The notes: a model not told the origin generated them from the letters alone. 64,000 bases of DNA from Metellina segmentata (GCA_947359465.1 OX375877.1:72242698-72306697); one strand, 5' to 3'. Shown: positions 1 through 11,689, counted from the first letter of the stretch. A program made the numbers and translations.

Positions 1-276
1 AACGATTTAAAAGGACCAATGCAATCAAAGGATATTATAAAAACAAAATAACCAATGGGAGGAAAGAAAAAATTTCAAACGAACCAATGAAATCAAACAA
101 CTTTAACGGATTTTGGAAGAACTTTCTAGAATATTCAAAATGAAAATTGAAAGTTTCCACAACAACCGTAACGACAGATGGTTTGACTTAATTTACCGTA
201 ATTCGCTACTAGAAGTGTGGCAAAAATAGTGCCAAGCCGTTGCCATCACTCATAAACGTAGAGTGTAGCTGTACCC
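1..276 (-). repeat. TIR-element copy, truncated by window edge
   Basis: Read in reverse, this matches 31583-31888 closely along its length, lacking a stretch of about 20 bp near 150-165. Its right end, GAGTGTAGCTGTACCC at 261-276, is the terminal repeat of the complete 808-bp element at 31583-32390. The other end lies left of the window. Confidence 0.8.
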
Positions 277-947
277 TTTTTGGAAATAATGAGTGTGTAT
301 TGAATCATATACCCTAAAAATGAAATTTGAAAAAATAAAAAAACTTAAAATGGTTTACAATATTCAAAACAATATATCAATTGAATAGTGATTACTTAAC
401 TTACTATTGAAGGTCCTAGCGTCCATATTCTTTTAGAGCGTAATAAAAGTTGTTTTTTAACTAATTTTAATTAGACATTATTCCAATAATAAATTTCAAG
501 AAACTTTTCGTACCGACAGTTTTTGTGGAACATGTATTGGTTTATTATTTTGTATCTCATTTTTTGTTAACATATAGACAATCAAATATCAATAAAGTTA
601 AATACAATATATAAATTTAATTCTGAAAATGAGGAAATTCAAACAATTATAAAAATTGTTTGCAAAACATATATCAACTTTGTAACTTTTAAAAGAATAA
701 CTATCGTCTGATCATTGACCTTGTAACGAAATAGACGGAGTCGTTGTCGTTAGACCTCTGAAAGATAAATCACTTGGACAAACGAATCGAATTTGTTGCC
801 CGGTGCAACGTAAATTCAACCACCTACCTTATTTATTTTGCGCTAGGAATTTCAGGAGGAAGTATTTAAATATGATTTTAACCAATGAGGAGAGTGAGTA
901 TAAAAAGTGATCCACGTACGTTACCGCAAGTTTACCTTTTATATATT
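277..947. other. AT-rich stretch, no gene seen
   Basis: No open frame, transposase motif or structured RNA was recognised here. Confidence 0.6.
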
Positions 948-1516
948 ACTAGCCACTGCGTGGCCAGCACGGCGTTGCCCGTAACAGTTCTTTTCGTGAG
1001 GTCAGGTGTGACCACTGCTCGCTAACCCTCGGTGATTGCTACTAATTCCCATTTGGTTTCGTAGCCTATTATTCATTTAAAGAAAATCACATTTTTAGAT
1101 ATCGATCTAATTTGAAATTTTCCTCAAATTTCAACCCCGTTGAAATCTTTTCTCTATCTTTAACGGTCTAGGACATAGAAAAAAGAACTACATAATTAAA
1201 GCTAAAACTTTGTTATTTATCGTCTGCTGGAAATCGGAATCATTCCTCCGCGCAAAATGAAAACGGAAAAAATAAATTTAGAATCTGATCTTTTATGCTG
1301 TTGCCACTCCAAATAAAACAATAATAATTAAATTTAATTAAATTCATTTTTAAATGTTCTATATTGAATTTTAAAATTCGCCGTGACCCTAAATTTGCAA
1401 AACATTTGGACTACCTGTGTGCCAAATCTCATTACTGTAAGTGCCATAGATTCGTCAGGACTTTGCGTGGAAGAAACAAACAGACAAACACTTCATTTTA
1501 TAATATTAGAGATAGA
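948..1516 (+). repeat. Degenerate interspersed repeat B, copy 1
   Basis: Shares ordered blocks with 54338-55272: a head with CACTGCGTGGCC, GGTGATTGCTA and CGTAGCCTATT, AAAGAAAATCACAT-type blocks, and a tail with AAGTGCCATAGAT followed by CACTTC. The short ORFs here are translations of the repeat. It could be the 3' part of a non-LTR element, but no reverse transcriptase is visible. Confidence 0.6.
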
Positions 1517-1649
1517 CCAGCAGGCCAGCACGGACAGACAGTTTGTGACAGTTCTTTTCGTGTTCTTACTGATACTGAAAACATTAAAAAGAAAAAACAA
1601 TAATTTTAAGAATTAGTACCATCTTCACCCGACATGACACTGGCATGTC

Positions 1650-2435
1650 GTAAATTCGCGCATAAAATTCGAACTGCTTGAGGTATCGATATGGTGTAAA
1701 ATTTTCCGCAGATTTCAAATCCGTTGAAATTTTCAGTGTCTTTAACGATCACGAAGATAGAAAACCTCAAATAGTCCTTTTTGTGTTCGTATTGAATATC
1801 TTCGTCAAATGCCAAAATCGTATAGCGAAAATATAAAAGGTTACATTTGAAAAATTGTTTATTTAAAGAAAATCACATTTAAGGAAATCTGGTGCAAACA
1901 TTTTCCACCAGATTTCAAATCCGTTGAAATTTTTACTCTTATCTTTAGCGATCGCTTAGATAGAAACTTGGACTTGAGAATAAAAAAGGAATAAACGCCA
2001 GTCAAATATTTTAATTTGTTTTGTTTCAATTTGCTGGAATCGTTTTTGCTCAGGAAATGAAAGGGGAAAAATAAATTCAGAATCTGTGATCCGTCTTTAA
2101 ACTATTGCTATTCTAAGGAAAACAATTAATAAATAGATGCCAATAATTTAATATTTGTTATTATTGTTTTTTTGTTTAATATTTGTTATATATTTGTTAT
2201 ATTTGTTTAATATTTGTTATATATTTGTTATATTTGTTTAATATTTGTTATAATTTAATATTTGTTACATTAATTATTATATAGAATTTTAAAATGTTCT
2301 ATATTAAATTTTAAAATTCGGGCTTCGTACAAAATTTGCATAAAGTTAGGATTACTTGTGTGCCAAATTTCATTACTGTAAGTCCTATAGATTCGTCTGG
2401 ACACCTCAGACACTTCCTTTTGTAATAGTACAAAT
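1650..2435 (+). repeat. Degenerate interspersed repeat B, copy 2
   Basis: Lacks the head of copy 1 but repeats the body: TTATTTAAAGAAAATCACAT, TTTCAAATCCGTTGAAAT, and a tail with TTTTAAAATTCGGGCT and CACTTCCTTTT. It lies in the same orientation as copy 1, in head-to-tail order. A 31-bp tandem array sits inside it. Confidence 0.55.
2148..2270. repeat. AT-rich tandem repeat, about 31-bp unit
   Basis: The unit is built from three sub-blocks ending in ATTTG (11 + 11 + 9 bp). It occurs a little over two times between about 2174 and 2250, with degenerate flanks. Confidence 0.75.
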
Positions 2436-2460
2436 GATGATGATTTAAATCCATTATATT

Positions 2461-2580
2461 GAACTAGTGGGCCTGCCCCCTGCTCGCTAACGCTCGCCGA
2501 TCCACGAAAGATTGCTTTGCAATCCTCATTGGTTCACTGCGCGAACATTGCTCGCTTCGCTCACATCAATGTAGACATTG
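2461..2580. repeat. Short GC-richer repeat tail
   Basis: Contains small self-complementary words such as GATTGCTTTGCAATC and GCTCGCTTCGCTCAC, of the kind seen at ends of transposable elements. The family was not recognised. Confidence 0.35.
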
Positions 2581-3614
2581 TTTACAAAATATGATATTCC
2601 AAAAAATTGTTTTTTAAATATAAATTTGTTGTACTACATAAAAATTATGCAGTACCTCTGGAATAAGAACTCGAACAATTTGGAAGTCAAATGAAAACTT
2701 TGAACAAATTTTGACACGAAATGTGAGCGCTTCTTTAGAAATCGAATACATGTCGTTTGTAAGCTGCAACAACTCGACTAATATTCATCTTTTTTTCAAT
2801 CAAATTTATCCAATAACGCTATAAATTCAATTGATGAGCGTGATTTCGTGGTAAACAAACAATCGTTCATGTTGCTAAATCGCAATTAAAAAAAAACGTA
2901 ATTTTTGCGTGCCACGTAAGAGAATTATATAGTATATAGTAGATAGATAGGAGCATCGAATGTCCATTTTATACCTCCAAAAATACAAGCATCCAAAAAT
3001 ATGTAACGGCATTTCGTATACTTCTTAATGGTGTACATTCTTATTTCGAATTAAATGCAAGCAAAAAGTTCGCACCTAAGTCATGTTACCCAAATTAGCT
3101 TCGGCGAGGTCGTCGTGGGTGATTTTATATTATTTATATCGCTTGTTGTCATGCACCAACATACAGATATCGATTTTTTGTACCACATACGTTGGTGGAA
3201 TACATAAAGATTATGTTCAGCTAAAATACCACTAAATTAACATTAGATCACCTTATTTCCATTGAATACACCTCATAACGGCTAATTTTTTAAAACAAAA
3301 AGGTAATTTATTGGTTTTATGAACATCTAAATGATGAAAAAAAAAAGGTTGCACAACGGAAGAAAGATTTTTAACGCACTACCAATGTGTTCCATACATT
3401 TAAGATGCCGAGAAACAAAATTCATGTAAAATAGAATGCAACACGAATCTAAAAAAATACAACTACAACCATCCAGTCAGTGATTATTAAGCAATTACGT
3501 AGTCAATGGTAATAAATCAAATTAGATCTTAAACGTAATCAGTTGTTCTTCTCCGGTAGTGTATTTTTGTCTACAGTGAAAATTCCTCTTTGGCAGATGT
3601 ACAGAAGCACATTC

Positions 3615-3640
3615 CCTCTAACTATAAATAAAGTTAGAGG
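3615..3640. repeat. Perfect 9-bp stem hairpin
   Basis: CCTCTAACT and AGTTAGAGG are separated by 8 bases. Confidence 0.7.
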
Positions 3641-4078
3641 ATAATAATTACTTACATTTTAGCTAGTTTATAAATGTTTTTCGATCTCCTTGTTAAGAAC
3701 AGCGTTACAGAAGAGCGTGTACCCCAGCCCCCGAGAAAAAGCCCAACTGAATTGGCAAAGAAATGGCTAAAAATGCTCATTATAATTTTTTATTTTCAAA
3801 AATATTCGAAATGCTTATCAATGGCTTTAGCCTCAACTTCGAAATTTTCATAAAATTGTATAATTAAACGCATAATGTAATCCTTGAATTTCTAATAAAC
3901 CAGCGAATATCATCTGCGCTAAACTTTCTTAATTGCTTATTGGCGGCAAAAGGTCGTTTTACTCACATCGCATAGTTTATTTCAATCCATTTATAATGAA
4001 TCCAGTAGTATCCATATTCAACAGAATGTATTTCATACCCCTAAATGGTTTCATACCCGAAATTTACAAGCATCAATT

Positions 4079-4112
4079 CTTTTTGAAGTGTAATAAAATG
4101 CACTTCAAAAAG
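4079..4112. repeat. Perfect 12-bp stem hairpin
   Basis: CTTTTTGAAGTG and CACTTCAAAAAG flank a 10-base loop. There is no U-run or gene end beside it that would suggest a terminator. Confidence 0.75.
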
Positions 4113-4177
4113 CCCTCTTGGTGATACCATAATTAAATTAAGAACGCGTCTACTTCAATTTCTGCCCATTCCCTTCT

Positions 4178-4423
4178 TTAACTCTTCTGGTGGTTGCCTC
4201 ATCCGGGTATCTGGCCATGAGCAAAAGTAACCAGATCCTGATGGACGAGATACCCCTCATTAAAAAAAAAGGTACCTGATCTTGATCTCGTAATGAAAAA
4301 ACGGTACTATCTACATTATTCAGATTTCAATCGACATTCTTGAGTACAAGATAGTTCGTCATTAGCAAAACGGGTTCGATCTTGATGGATGAGATGTCTC
4401 GTCGGAACTACTAGGAGGGTTAA
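4178..4423. mobile_element. piggyBac-like MITE with TTAA duplications
   Basis: TTAA at 4178-4181 and at 4420-4423 flank a 238-bp sequence. Its ends are inverted repeats: CTCTTCTGGTGGT at the left, and CCCTCCTAGTAGT when the right end is reverse-complemented. TTAA targets are typical of the piggyBac superfamily. It carries no transposase. The repeated words around GATCTTGAT and GAGATAC may be subterminal sites. Confidence 0.65.
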
Positions 4424-5120
4424 AGGCGTATCGATGTTATTGTCTAAATTATAAACAAAATAACAGGAAGCCAGTCAAGTATTGTTATCCTAAGAGCAAG
4501 GGGGGACACAGAATAACAGTTTGATACCCGCAAGCCTTTAAGAACACGATGACATAACAATCAATGCCGAAGACCAATGCTGTCAGAAATTAAAAATGCT
4601 GATAATAATTCACAAATAAAAAATAATTACAAGTTTCAAATAAGCCATTACAATACCAAAGGTTTGTAAAACATTGTCGGTTAAAAATGCGTATTTTTTT
4701 AATATCAGTAAGTTTATCTCTAGTATTTAAAAATCAGGTGGATGGATTCATGGCCTTCACATTGGCAACGGAACCTCCTAGGATGTGTGAAAAGTTTTAA
4801 AACTTTTATGTCAGTTTGCTTTCCAGGTTCACAAATTTATAATTGTTGGAAGTCCACTTATATAAACACCCTGGCGGATGCTGTTCATTGAATATGCACC
4901 ACGAACAAAGATTCGAGTTACAGCAATGAAATTTGTTTGAGTGAAACATGTAGTACAAAGTATATAAACAATTGTAAATCCAGAACTGCGTTAAAAGAAG
5001 CATGCTGACATTATATATATATAGTAATTTGTGTGTCCACTTTTAGAGGTTATGACTGCTTTCACAAGGAGTGACATTGGCCTATAAAGATCGCAGACCG
5101 TGAAATGCTGTTGCATGTAA
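4424..5120. other. Intergenic DNA, nothing recognised
   Basis: AT-rich, with only short ORFs lacking recognisable content. Confidence 0.5.
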
Positions 5121-5129
5121 ATTCAATAA

Positions 5130-6010
5130 GAATCCACAATACGTCAGATGTGATTGCAGGTGATGACATTAGTGTCAATTTTCGAGCAGGCCAAGAAAGA
5201 AGTGGTGCTCAGTTAAAGCAGAAACGTTGTACAATTTGTGTGACATGGGGACGAACATTGTCCAGTTCAAAGACAACTTTTGAAAGGGTCTGTAAGAAGG
5301 ATTTCTGGCTCCAATACCTATGATGATTGCAGTCTGTTCATAGTGATTGCGATGCGTATAATGCGAAAGTGTGAATGAAATGAAGTAGCGTCAACAACAC
5401 AAATTCTTGGAGCAGGTACAATACGACGCTCTGCAATGCACTCCTTCCAGATGTTGCTCCCCGCAACATCTGCGAACTAGTATCCCGCCATCATAGGTCA
5501 CGAGATTGCATCTAGACTCGTCAGAAAACATCATTCGCTCCAATTCGCTCGTGGCAGCACTGCAACTTATGCAGTCTATGGTATTCGGTTAAAGGATGTC
5601 ATAGTAACGAACGATGAGCCACAATGCCTTTGGAGAAATCGTCGACTAACAGAGCTGGTAGATATCATCTGATATGCCACCACCCTCCGTTATGCAAAAG
5701 TTCCGGATGTCGCTATGAACTGCTACACCCCGTGCGTAGCAATTCATTACTTTCCATTTTTGACGCAGCCATAGGTGCTACAGATCCCTCACGACGATGC
5801 GCTGTATCTATCCATTGTTCCCAAGTACTAAAAGCCAAGTAAATGTACTAACTTTCCGCCTTAACTCTTGCTACAATATTCCGATACGACAAAACGCCTT
5901 CTCTCAAACTGTCGTGTCTCGTTTTGGGACGTGCAGGCAGAGCAATATCAATCGAATTCACCAACAAATTGCTTGAAGCTTGCTTTTTGAGGCCCTTTAT
6001 ATCTTCCGAG
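5130..6010 (-). pseudogene. Tc1-like transposase fossil
   Basis: Read on the - strand, conserved Tc1 blocks appear in the right order but in different frames with stops. An FSDES block around 5511-5545 carries the first catalytic Asp. A QDNVRPHV-like block around 5240-5263 carries the second catalytic Asp, followed by a degenerate WPAR block. The part near 5850-6010 may be the N-terminal DNA-binding region but is too worn to be sure. No terminal repeats were found. The element is inactive. Confidence 0.7.
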
Positions 6011-6169
6011 TCACATTTCAGCCGGTATTGCAACTGAATTCGGATCGTCGAATTTGAATTAAAATGGAGATTTATAGACGAAAGTTTGTCCACATAGTTT
6101 CGTCGAGATAACATTACTCAACAGCAATTCGCTATTTGAGATTGGCAACTGGTCGGAAGCATAGTAAAA

Positions 6170-6400
6170 GCAAAGGTCTGAGAACAACACCACGTGATTA
6201 GAAACCACGGTCAGATGACTAGGTGAACACCTGAGCTGGCACCCTATTCTTCAAACTTTCACACCATGCCAACGTGAGGACATTTGAGGTCACGACATAT
6301 TTAACATGCACGTCCTTGGTTGGATAAAGTTTCGAGTTTGCATCCCTCCGGTCGCTTGTCCGCAACTCTACCAACTGGGCTAACGGGCCCCATTCACGTG
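6170..6400 (-). repeat. tRNA-headed SINE (core family), partial
   Basis: The tRNA-like head lies at the right (- strand), with TAGCCCAGTTGGTAGAG as box A and ACTCGAAACTT in the box B position. The body shares the core of the other copies, including CACCTGAGCTGGCACCC and CCACGGTCAGATGA on the + strand. The 3' tail is missing. Confidence 0.75.
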
Positions 6401-6521
6401 AGAGTACCTCTCTGTCAAGACAAATATTAGTGGCGGTAGTGTTTCTGAAATTCCTAACAAAATAATATTCCTAGAAAATATGAATAAATTGATTGTTTAC
6501 GGAGAATGTCAAAGAACTCAC

Positions 6522-6836
6522 CTGTCGAACGACGGCCTTTACATAAGTATGAAGATGATTCGCAGATGAGAGGGGATCTTGGTTCGATCCTGCTTCCTGC
6601 AGCAGCCGTGACTCCAGCGCTGTCAGTCTGTCCTCCACGTGGGACAGCCTGAAACTGTACGCGCACAGGAGGGCCCACGAAACCGCACACAGCAGCCAGA
6701 GCAGGGGCGAACCCGCCTTCAGGCGCTCGGCCGAGCACGGCAAGGCGGGGAACAGTCTCTTGCGCTTCGAACACGAGTTCGAGTCGGCTACGGGCCGAGT
6801 CCCGAGCGACTTGTCGTGGACTGTCCTCTCTTCCAT
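6522..6836 (-). CDS. First coding exon, type II membrane protein (transmembrane-collagen-like?)
   Basis: The ATG at 6836-6834 opens 105 codons that end exactly at a strong donor, CAG|GTGAGT (intron from 6521 leftwards), phase 0. The protein begins MEERTVHDKSLGTRP. It has a basic SKRKR stretch and then a hydrophobic membrane segment at about residues 43-64 (LLWLLCAVSWALLCAYSF) with no cleavable signal peptide. Next comes a short heptad-like stretch, SHVEDRLTALESRLLQ. A cytoplasmic N-terminus, one membrane anchor and a trimerising coil is the plan of transmembrane collagens (XIII/XXIII/XXV type) and of some TNF-like ligands. No Gly-X-Y repeats are visible in the window, so the family is an inference. 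The exon is much more GC- and CpG-rich than its surroundings. The remaining exons must lie left of position 1. Confidence 0.8.
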
Positions 6837-7032
6837 GCCGATTGTCAGCGGCGATCTAGCGCCATGGACAGCGAACGGTATTAATAAACAACGGTGGCCT
6901 TAGCGACTGTCCGCGGACAGGGACTATCAACAACTGAGGAAAGCGCGCCTTCAGCGTTTGGCGCTCCTGGAGTTACTGTGTGGAAACATTTAACAAGTGA
7001 ACGTTGGGTAAGTGACCTGGCGCCATCTATAT
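6837..7032 (-). promoter_or_regulatory. Putative promoter/5'UTR of the membrane-protein gene
   Basis: A CpG-containing block just upstream (right) of the start codon in otherwise AT-rich DNA. It holds a perfect 14-bp palindrome, CTGTCCGCGGACAG (6907-6920), and GGCGCCATCT (7019-7028), whose reverse fits a CTCF-type AGRKGGCGC core. No TATA box or start site can be fixed from sequence. Confidence 0.45.
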
Positions 7033-7829
7033 TATACTTTGTACACTATACTTTCTGCAATTTGCTAGACTTGTAGTATAGTTTTTCATTGAAAAACTCA
7101 CAGTTAAAGGAAACGAAAGACACATTTTTCTTAAAAACTCTTTTGATTTTTGTCTTTTAAAATTTATAATTCCTTCACTAAAAGCTAAGTTCACCATTTA
7201 AGGACGCCCAGCCTTAAAACCAATTAGGAGGAAAATCAGCCTCATTTCTATAAATTGTATCGCCTAAAATGTCCTGTGTATTATAATGAAACTGTAAACA
7301 GTGCTTATGCATATTATATACTACACAATAACAAAAACATTTTTAACTTGACCTATTACATAAATATTTGCAAGATCAGCTTGCGCTTAACTTTTTGAGT
7401 CAAACCATACATTTTCTACCGAAATAATAACTACAACTGAAGGAGTAAGAGACAACTTATTTTATGAATTGAAACTGAAAACATAACTCAAGAAACACTA
7501 AAATCTGAAGCAATCAATTAATATTTCACACTTTAATTTTTAGCAAAATTTTCGCTCTTATTATATTTAAATTTTTAAATAAAGTTTTTACGTTTATGCA
7601 AAATTTTGTTTTTTTTAGAAGTTTTAATGATAATTCATATTCAATAAAAAAAAATTTATGTGTCTTAGTTTAATGGCGTTGTAAATTATAATTCTCTGTG
7701 TGAGAGAGTTCGAGTGTGTCGGGGAGAAGAAAGAAATATGATTTAAATTAACAACTGATATGTATGTGATAGAAATAATTATTGTATTGTTTGATTGTTA
7801 TGAATTATTTAATTGATATTTCATACTGA
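7033..7829. other. AT-rich intergenic DNA
   Basis: No gene or transposon motif seen. A GTGTGAGAGAG purine-rich patch occurs near 7700-7735. Confidence 0.5.
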
Positions 7830-7839
7830 TAGGTCAGTT

Positions 7840-8012
7840 ATCCCTAAAAAGTGCTTGAAGGTCAAAGTACAGCGGCCTAACTCAAACAGTTCATCTAAAT
7901 TTATTGTAGATTTACCGTCGGTTCGTCGGTTTTCCTCGGATCTATCCGGGGTTGCTTCCGGACCTTCACCAATAGTCCGTTGTGTGGCTCCAGTCCGACG
8001 TTAATTCATTAC
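7840..8012 (+). repeat. SINE fragment (core family)
   Basis: The 3' part of the SINE in + orientation: TCCTCGGATCTATCC, CACCAATAGTCCGTTGTG and CCGACGTTAATTCATTACC correspond to the tail of the full copies. The tRNA-like head is absent or unrecognisable. Confidence 0.6.
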
Positions 8013-9139
8013 CATTGCGATTACTAAATTTTTAGGGACATCCTGATCAGCTACTGTTGATTCTCCGAGGAGAGATATATCATTAACTCAGACGGCCTCC
8101 GTTTTATGATAATAAAGATTCGTCACTGAACTATTCGTCTTTTAAATTATCGGTCTCAAAGAGTGCAGATTTTCAATTTGAAAATTATTTCTATCACTTT
8201 ATAACATGGCCATACACTATCAGTAAAGCGAACTGTTTTCATCATTGAACTGTTACAAATCAGCAGAAGAAACCGTTACCATAATGATGAACCTACGACA
8301 ATTATCACATACCGTATTCTATAACTAGTCGGGAAAAAAGTTTTGCTCTAAGCTTACGAAATGAGAATTTTACTTTTTGATTCAGTAATTAGAAGAAAAT
8401 CAACTTTTCTGACTAAACTGTTAATCGAGTCTCATAAAATCAATTTTTCGTCTTCCTTGCTTGAATATACTAACTACATCTATTTTTGTTACACACAAAC
8501 ATATTTTAATCTTATTTAATTAACATAAATAACATTCAATATCGGGGATACAATTCGTATTTGCATTATGCATTCACTAATTAACGTTTACAGTGTGCAT
8601 GATTAAAAACAAATTCATAATGTCTTAGTTTGTAAGTGCATAGTTGATATTAAATTCCAGACACAACAACGTTTGCAATACTAGTAGCGGATGCACGCAC
8701 GCAATGAATATTAAATCGAGAAACAAAAAACACATACCTTTGATTTCGATAAATTATTTTAATAAACAGACTACAACGTCCTTAAATTTTACCTTAGTAT
8801 TATTTCAAATAAGTCCCATTTAAGTGAACAAGTTAATAGGTTTAGTACATTGCAGGCAAAACATACAAAGTATTCCAAAAAAGATAATTTCATATCGAAA
8901 GTCCATCCACAATATCTCATTGACACTTTTAGTCCCTTAGACAGTCGTCTCTCACCAATATTGCTATTGGAAGGAACGCATTGCTCCTTAGTCAAGGAAG
9001 ACTTAAACTTGTCAATCTAACAAATTTGACAAAAACAAAACAAGACTTGAGACAATAACGAACGTTTGTATTGTGACAGAGGAACGTTTTGAAATCATAA
9101 TGAATTTCATTATTTTAATTTTTCTATCGGATATCTATG
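8013..9139. other. AT-rich intergenic DNA
   Basis: No recognisable gene, repeat family or RNA. The ORF on the - strand at 8789-8995 has no familiar motif. Confidence 0.5.
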
Positions 9140-9325
9140 CCAAACAATTGCTCCAAACTTCGCTGACTTGGCATGGAAGTTTGGAGATTGGGGTGCCAGC
9201 TCAGGTGTTTGCCTGGTCATCTGACCGTGGTTCAAAATTATGAGGTTTCGTTCACAGGGGGATCTCCTTCAGTGTTGATTCCATACCTTTGTCAATTGCC
9301 CTTTATATTGCTCCATTACGAAGTT
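9140..9325 (+). repeat. SINE fragment (core family)
   Basis: The core GGAAGTTTGGAGATTGGGG, GTGCCAGCTCAGGTGTT and CATCTGACCGTGGTTCAAAA is followed by a degraded tail ending near ATTGCTCCATTACG. Head missing. Confidence 0.7.
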
Positions 9326-9740
9326 ATTTAACTGCTTACCCAAATTCGAAAGCTTATAAATCTTTTATAGCCAAATTTGTAATCAAACAAATTCTTTGTG
9401 TTGCAAATTTGAGAGATTTTAACCTGACCTCAAACTATTCAACCCACTTTAGTCTGAACAGTTGCTAAGCCCCCTCTGAGTTTTCTTACAAGAACCCTTA
9501 TGACCTCAGAGCAGAGATGCGTTCCGTATCTCTCCTCTATGGCTACGACTTTTCCGTAGACATCTCTTCAATTAGGAGCTCTAATTTAGAATTGCCTGTC
9601 TGAATAACCGATAGCCAAATTCTATGTATTCGGAGTTTTTTATAGGTGGACCTTTGGGCCAAACGTATAATATCACAACAAATAATAGTATCTTGAACTA
9701 TAAAAAAGCGAATTTTAACACCGTTCTGCAATGAGAACTA
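9326..9740. other. Intergenic DNA, unclassified
   Basis: Slightly richer in mixed-codon sequence than its surroundings. The - strand ORF at 9543-9731 (62 residues) has no recognised motif. It may be a retroelement remnant, but I cannot support that. Confidence 0.35.
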
Positions 9741-10010
9741 GAAAAACATACCTTTGGTAATGGTAATGTTAATTAATCAACGTCGCACTGGAATAACACA
9801 ACGGACTATTGGCGACTGTACGGGGTCAATTCCAAGGAAAATATTAGAGGATAACTCAACGTAATTTTTAATCACTTACAAATTATGAGGTCAACACCTG
9901 AGTTGGCACCCCACTCTTCAGACTTCCACACCACGCCAACGTGAGTACATTTGAGGTCACAACAGATTTAACATGGGCCAGCCACCGTGTATATGACGGT
10001 ATTTGATTGA
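9741..10010 (-). repeat. SINE (core family)
   Basis: Begins with the GGTAATGGTAAT tail on the + strand, followed by CAACGTCGCACTGGAATAAC and CACCTGAGTTGGCACCCC, running to CATTTGAGGTCACAACAG. The tRNA head is mostly lost. Confidence 0.7.
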
Positions 10011-10920
10011 CATGACATAGGATTATTCTTTTTATAAAGCCTAGCTCCTGTTTTCGGGCATGCATGATAGATGTAATGAATAAATACGATAGAAATAATG
10101 AATGATGCTAGAAATAATGAATGCATGAAAGATTCGCTGTACAAATAGATTCTAATTCTTCTGCTGTCGACCTCAACGTTACGTTTTGAAGAACCTGTAC
10201 CAAATAATGCATAAACCTTTTTTGTAATTTCCTTTCATATCAACAATATTTCCAGAGTCATTGAGGCTATTTTTTAGCACATTTTGATTAACAGTTGAGG
10301 ATAGAATTAATTATGGAGCACTAATTTCCTTCACCGTATCTTTACTAAGTGGCAGGCTAGGGTATAAAATCTCTGGGTGTAATGTTTCACAAAAGTGGCA
10401 GCGGATAGAACTCCTGCAATATGCAAATGCATGCTCTGGTTTCAAGCACCTAAAACCCTTTCCCCTGCCTTAATTTTCATAATTTTACTTTCCTCGAAAG
10501 CGGTCTCGTATTTAGACGATCTTTGCTCTCATGAGCTTTAAGACAAAATATGCACCTGTTCTCTTTTACAGTGAGCAAACCTTCCGAAGTAGGAATGTTT
10601 TTTCCCTGCCTTTGTTGCATTTTCCCCCATTTTTGTTGCATTTCTTCCATCTTTCGGAAGGCCTACATCTGACGCAAAATGACAGGATTTCTAATATCGA
10701 GTGGTTCAGTGGTATTTTTTAGATCTTTTTACAAAATGACGATTAGAGATTCTTTCAGTTAAAGTAAAGTTTGATTACAATTAACACACTATTTGCATAC
10801 ACAGATAAAGAATACATTAATGCAAATCGAGATTAATCAAATGAATCAAATTAAGAACACTTAGGTTCTTTCGAAATCGAATCGAGTCGAACTTCAACTA
10901 ATCAACTGACAAAGCTGCAG
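10011..10920. other. AT-rich intergenic DNA
   Basis: Contains a short tandem duplication of ATAGAAATAATGAATG near 10085-10125. No gene recognised. Confidence 0.5.
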
Positions 10921-10924
10921 GTGT

Positions 10925-11010
10925 GGGAGCGCGGGAAAGGCGCATGACGTCAACGATGCCAGCGCCATCTAAGATTCAAATAATTTCAACAACATCTCTC
11001 GGAACAACGC
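10925..11010. promoter_or_regulatory. Candidate regulatory block: CRE plus GCGCCATCT
   Basis: A short GC-rich island in AT-rich DNA. It contains a full palindromic CRE, TGACGTCA (10945-10952), and AGCGCCATCT (10961-10970), the same word as GGCGCCATCT in the membrane-protein promoter at 7019. No transcript can be assigned to it. Confidence 0.35.
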
Positions 11011-11680
11011 TGTCAAACTCTTTCTGAGCTTAGATTAACCTCTCTTCTCTCTCACTCCCCTCTTTTAAAAATAACATCAGTTGCGACAATCATGAGGCAC
11101 GAGGCTTCAAACTCTCGACACTATCCGCATATGCTAACGGCAGCTAGCAAGATGTCTTCCGAGATGTTTGACTCGACTGTCCGCCGTTGATCCTGCGTGA
11201 GAGACCCAAGTTTCCTACAAATTTCTAAAGTGGGCTGTGCATGTAGAAGCTGCACTGGAATTCAAAACTACAAAACCAAACAAGACATTTAGTAAAACTG
11301 CATATTTACTTAACACCAAAGTTCCGAAACTCGCGAACTCTGTTCTGAAAACTACTTTCCCTCCTTTTCGTTCTTCCAAATCAGAATTCCAATATCGGTT
11401 GAATATAAAATCAAAATTGGGTGGGAAAGCGCAATTAATATTAAAATGAAAACAAATTGAAACACTAATCGCGAGATCGAGCCCGCAAGGTCCAACCTGC
11501 CCCCACGTTGAATGACCGAAGATATTCAATAGATTATAGCTTAGATCAAAAATTCAAACACTACACAAATTGCCTAAACAATTAAAAAAGTTATCAGATA
11601 TTGAAAATAATAAATAAAATATTATTTAAAAAAAATTCAAAATACATGAGATACATCAATTCAGTTTATTCGGTTCTTTT
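11011..11680. other. Intergenic DNA with overlapping ORFs of unknown value
   Basis: A 70-codon + frame (11237-11449) and a 104-codon - frame (11215-11529) overlap. Neither has a recognised motif, and both are probably chance. Confidence 0.4.
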
Positions 11681-11689
11681 TACTGTGGA

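Larger units (their letters stand above)
2581..4177. other. Intergenic AT-rich DNA with two small hairpins
   Basis: No gene or transposase motif was recognised. Two perfect inverted repeats in it, at 3615-3640 and 4079-4112, are listed separately. Short ORFs here have no recognisable content. Confidence 0.5.

Noticed and set aside
6454..6884. Other ORFs overlapping the membrane-protein exon
   Set aside because: They are shadows made by the GC-rich composition. Only the - frame ending at the GTGAGT donor has a membrane helix and coiled coil.
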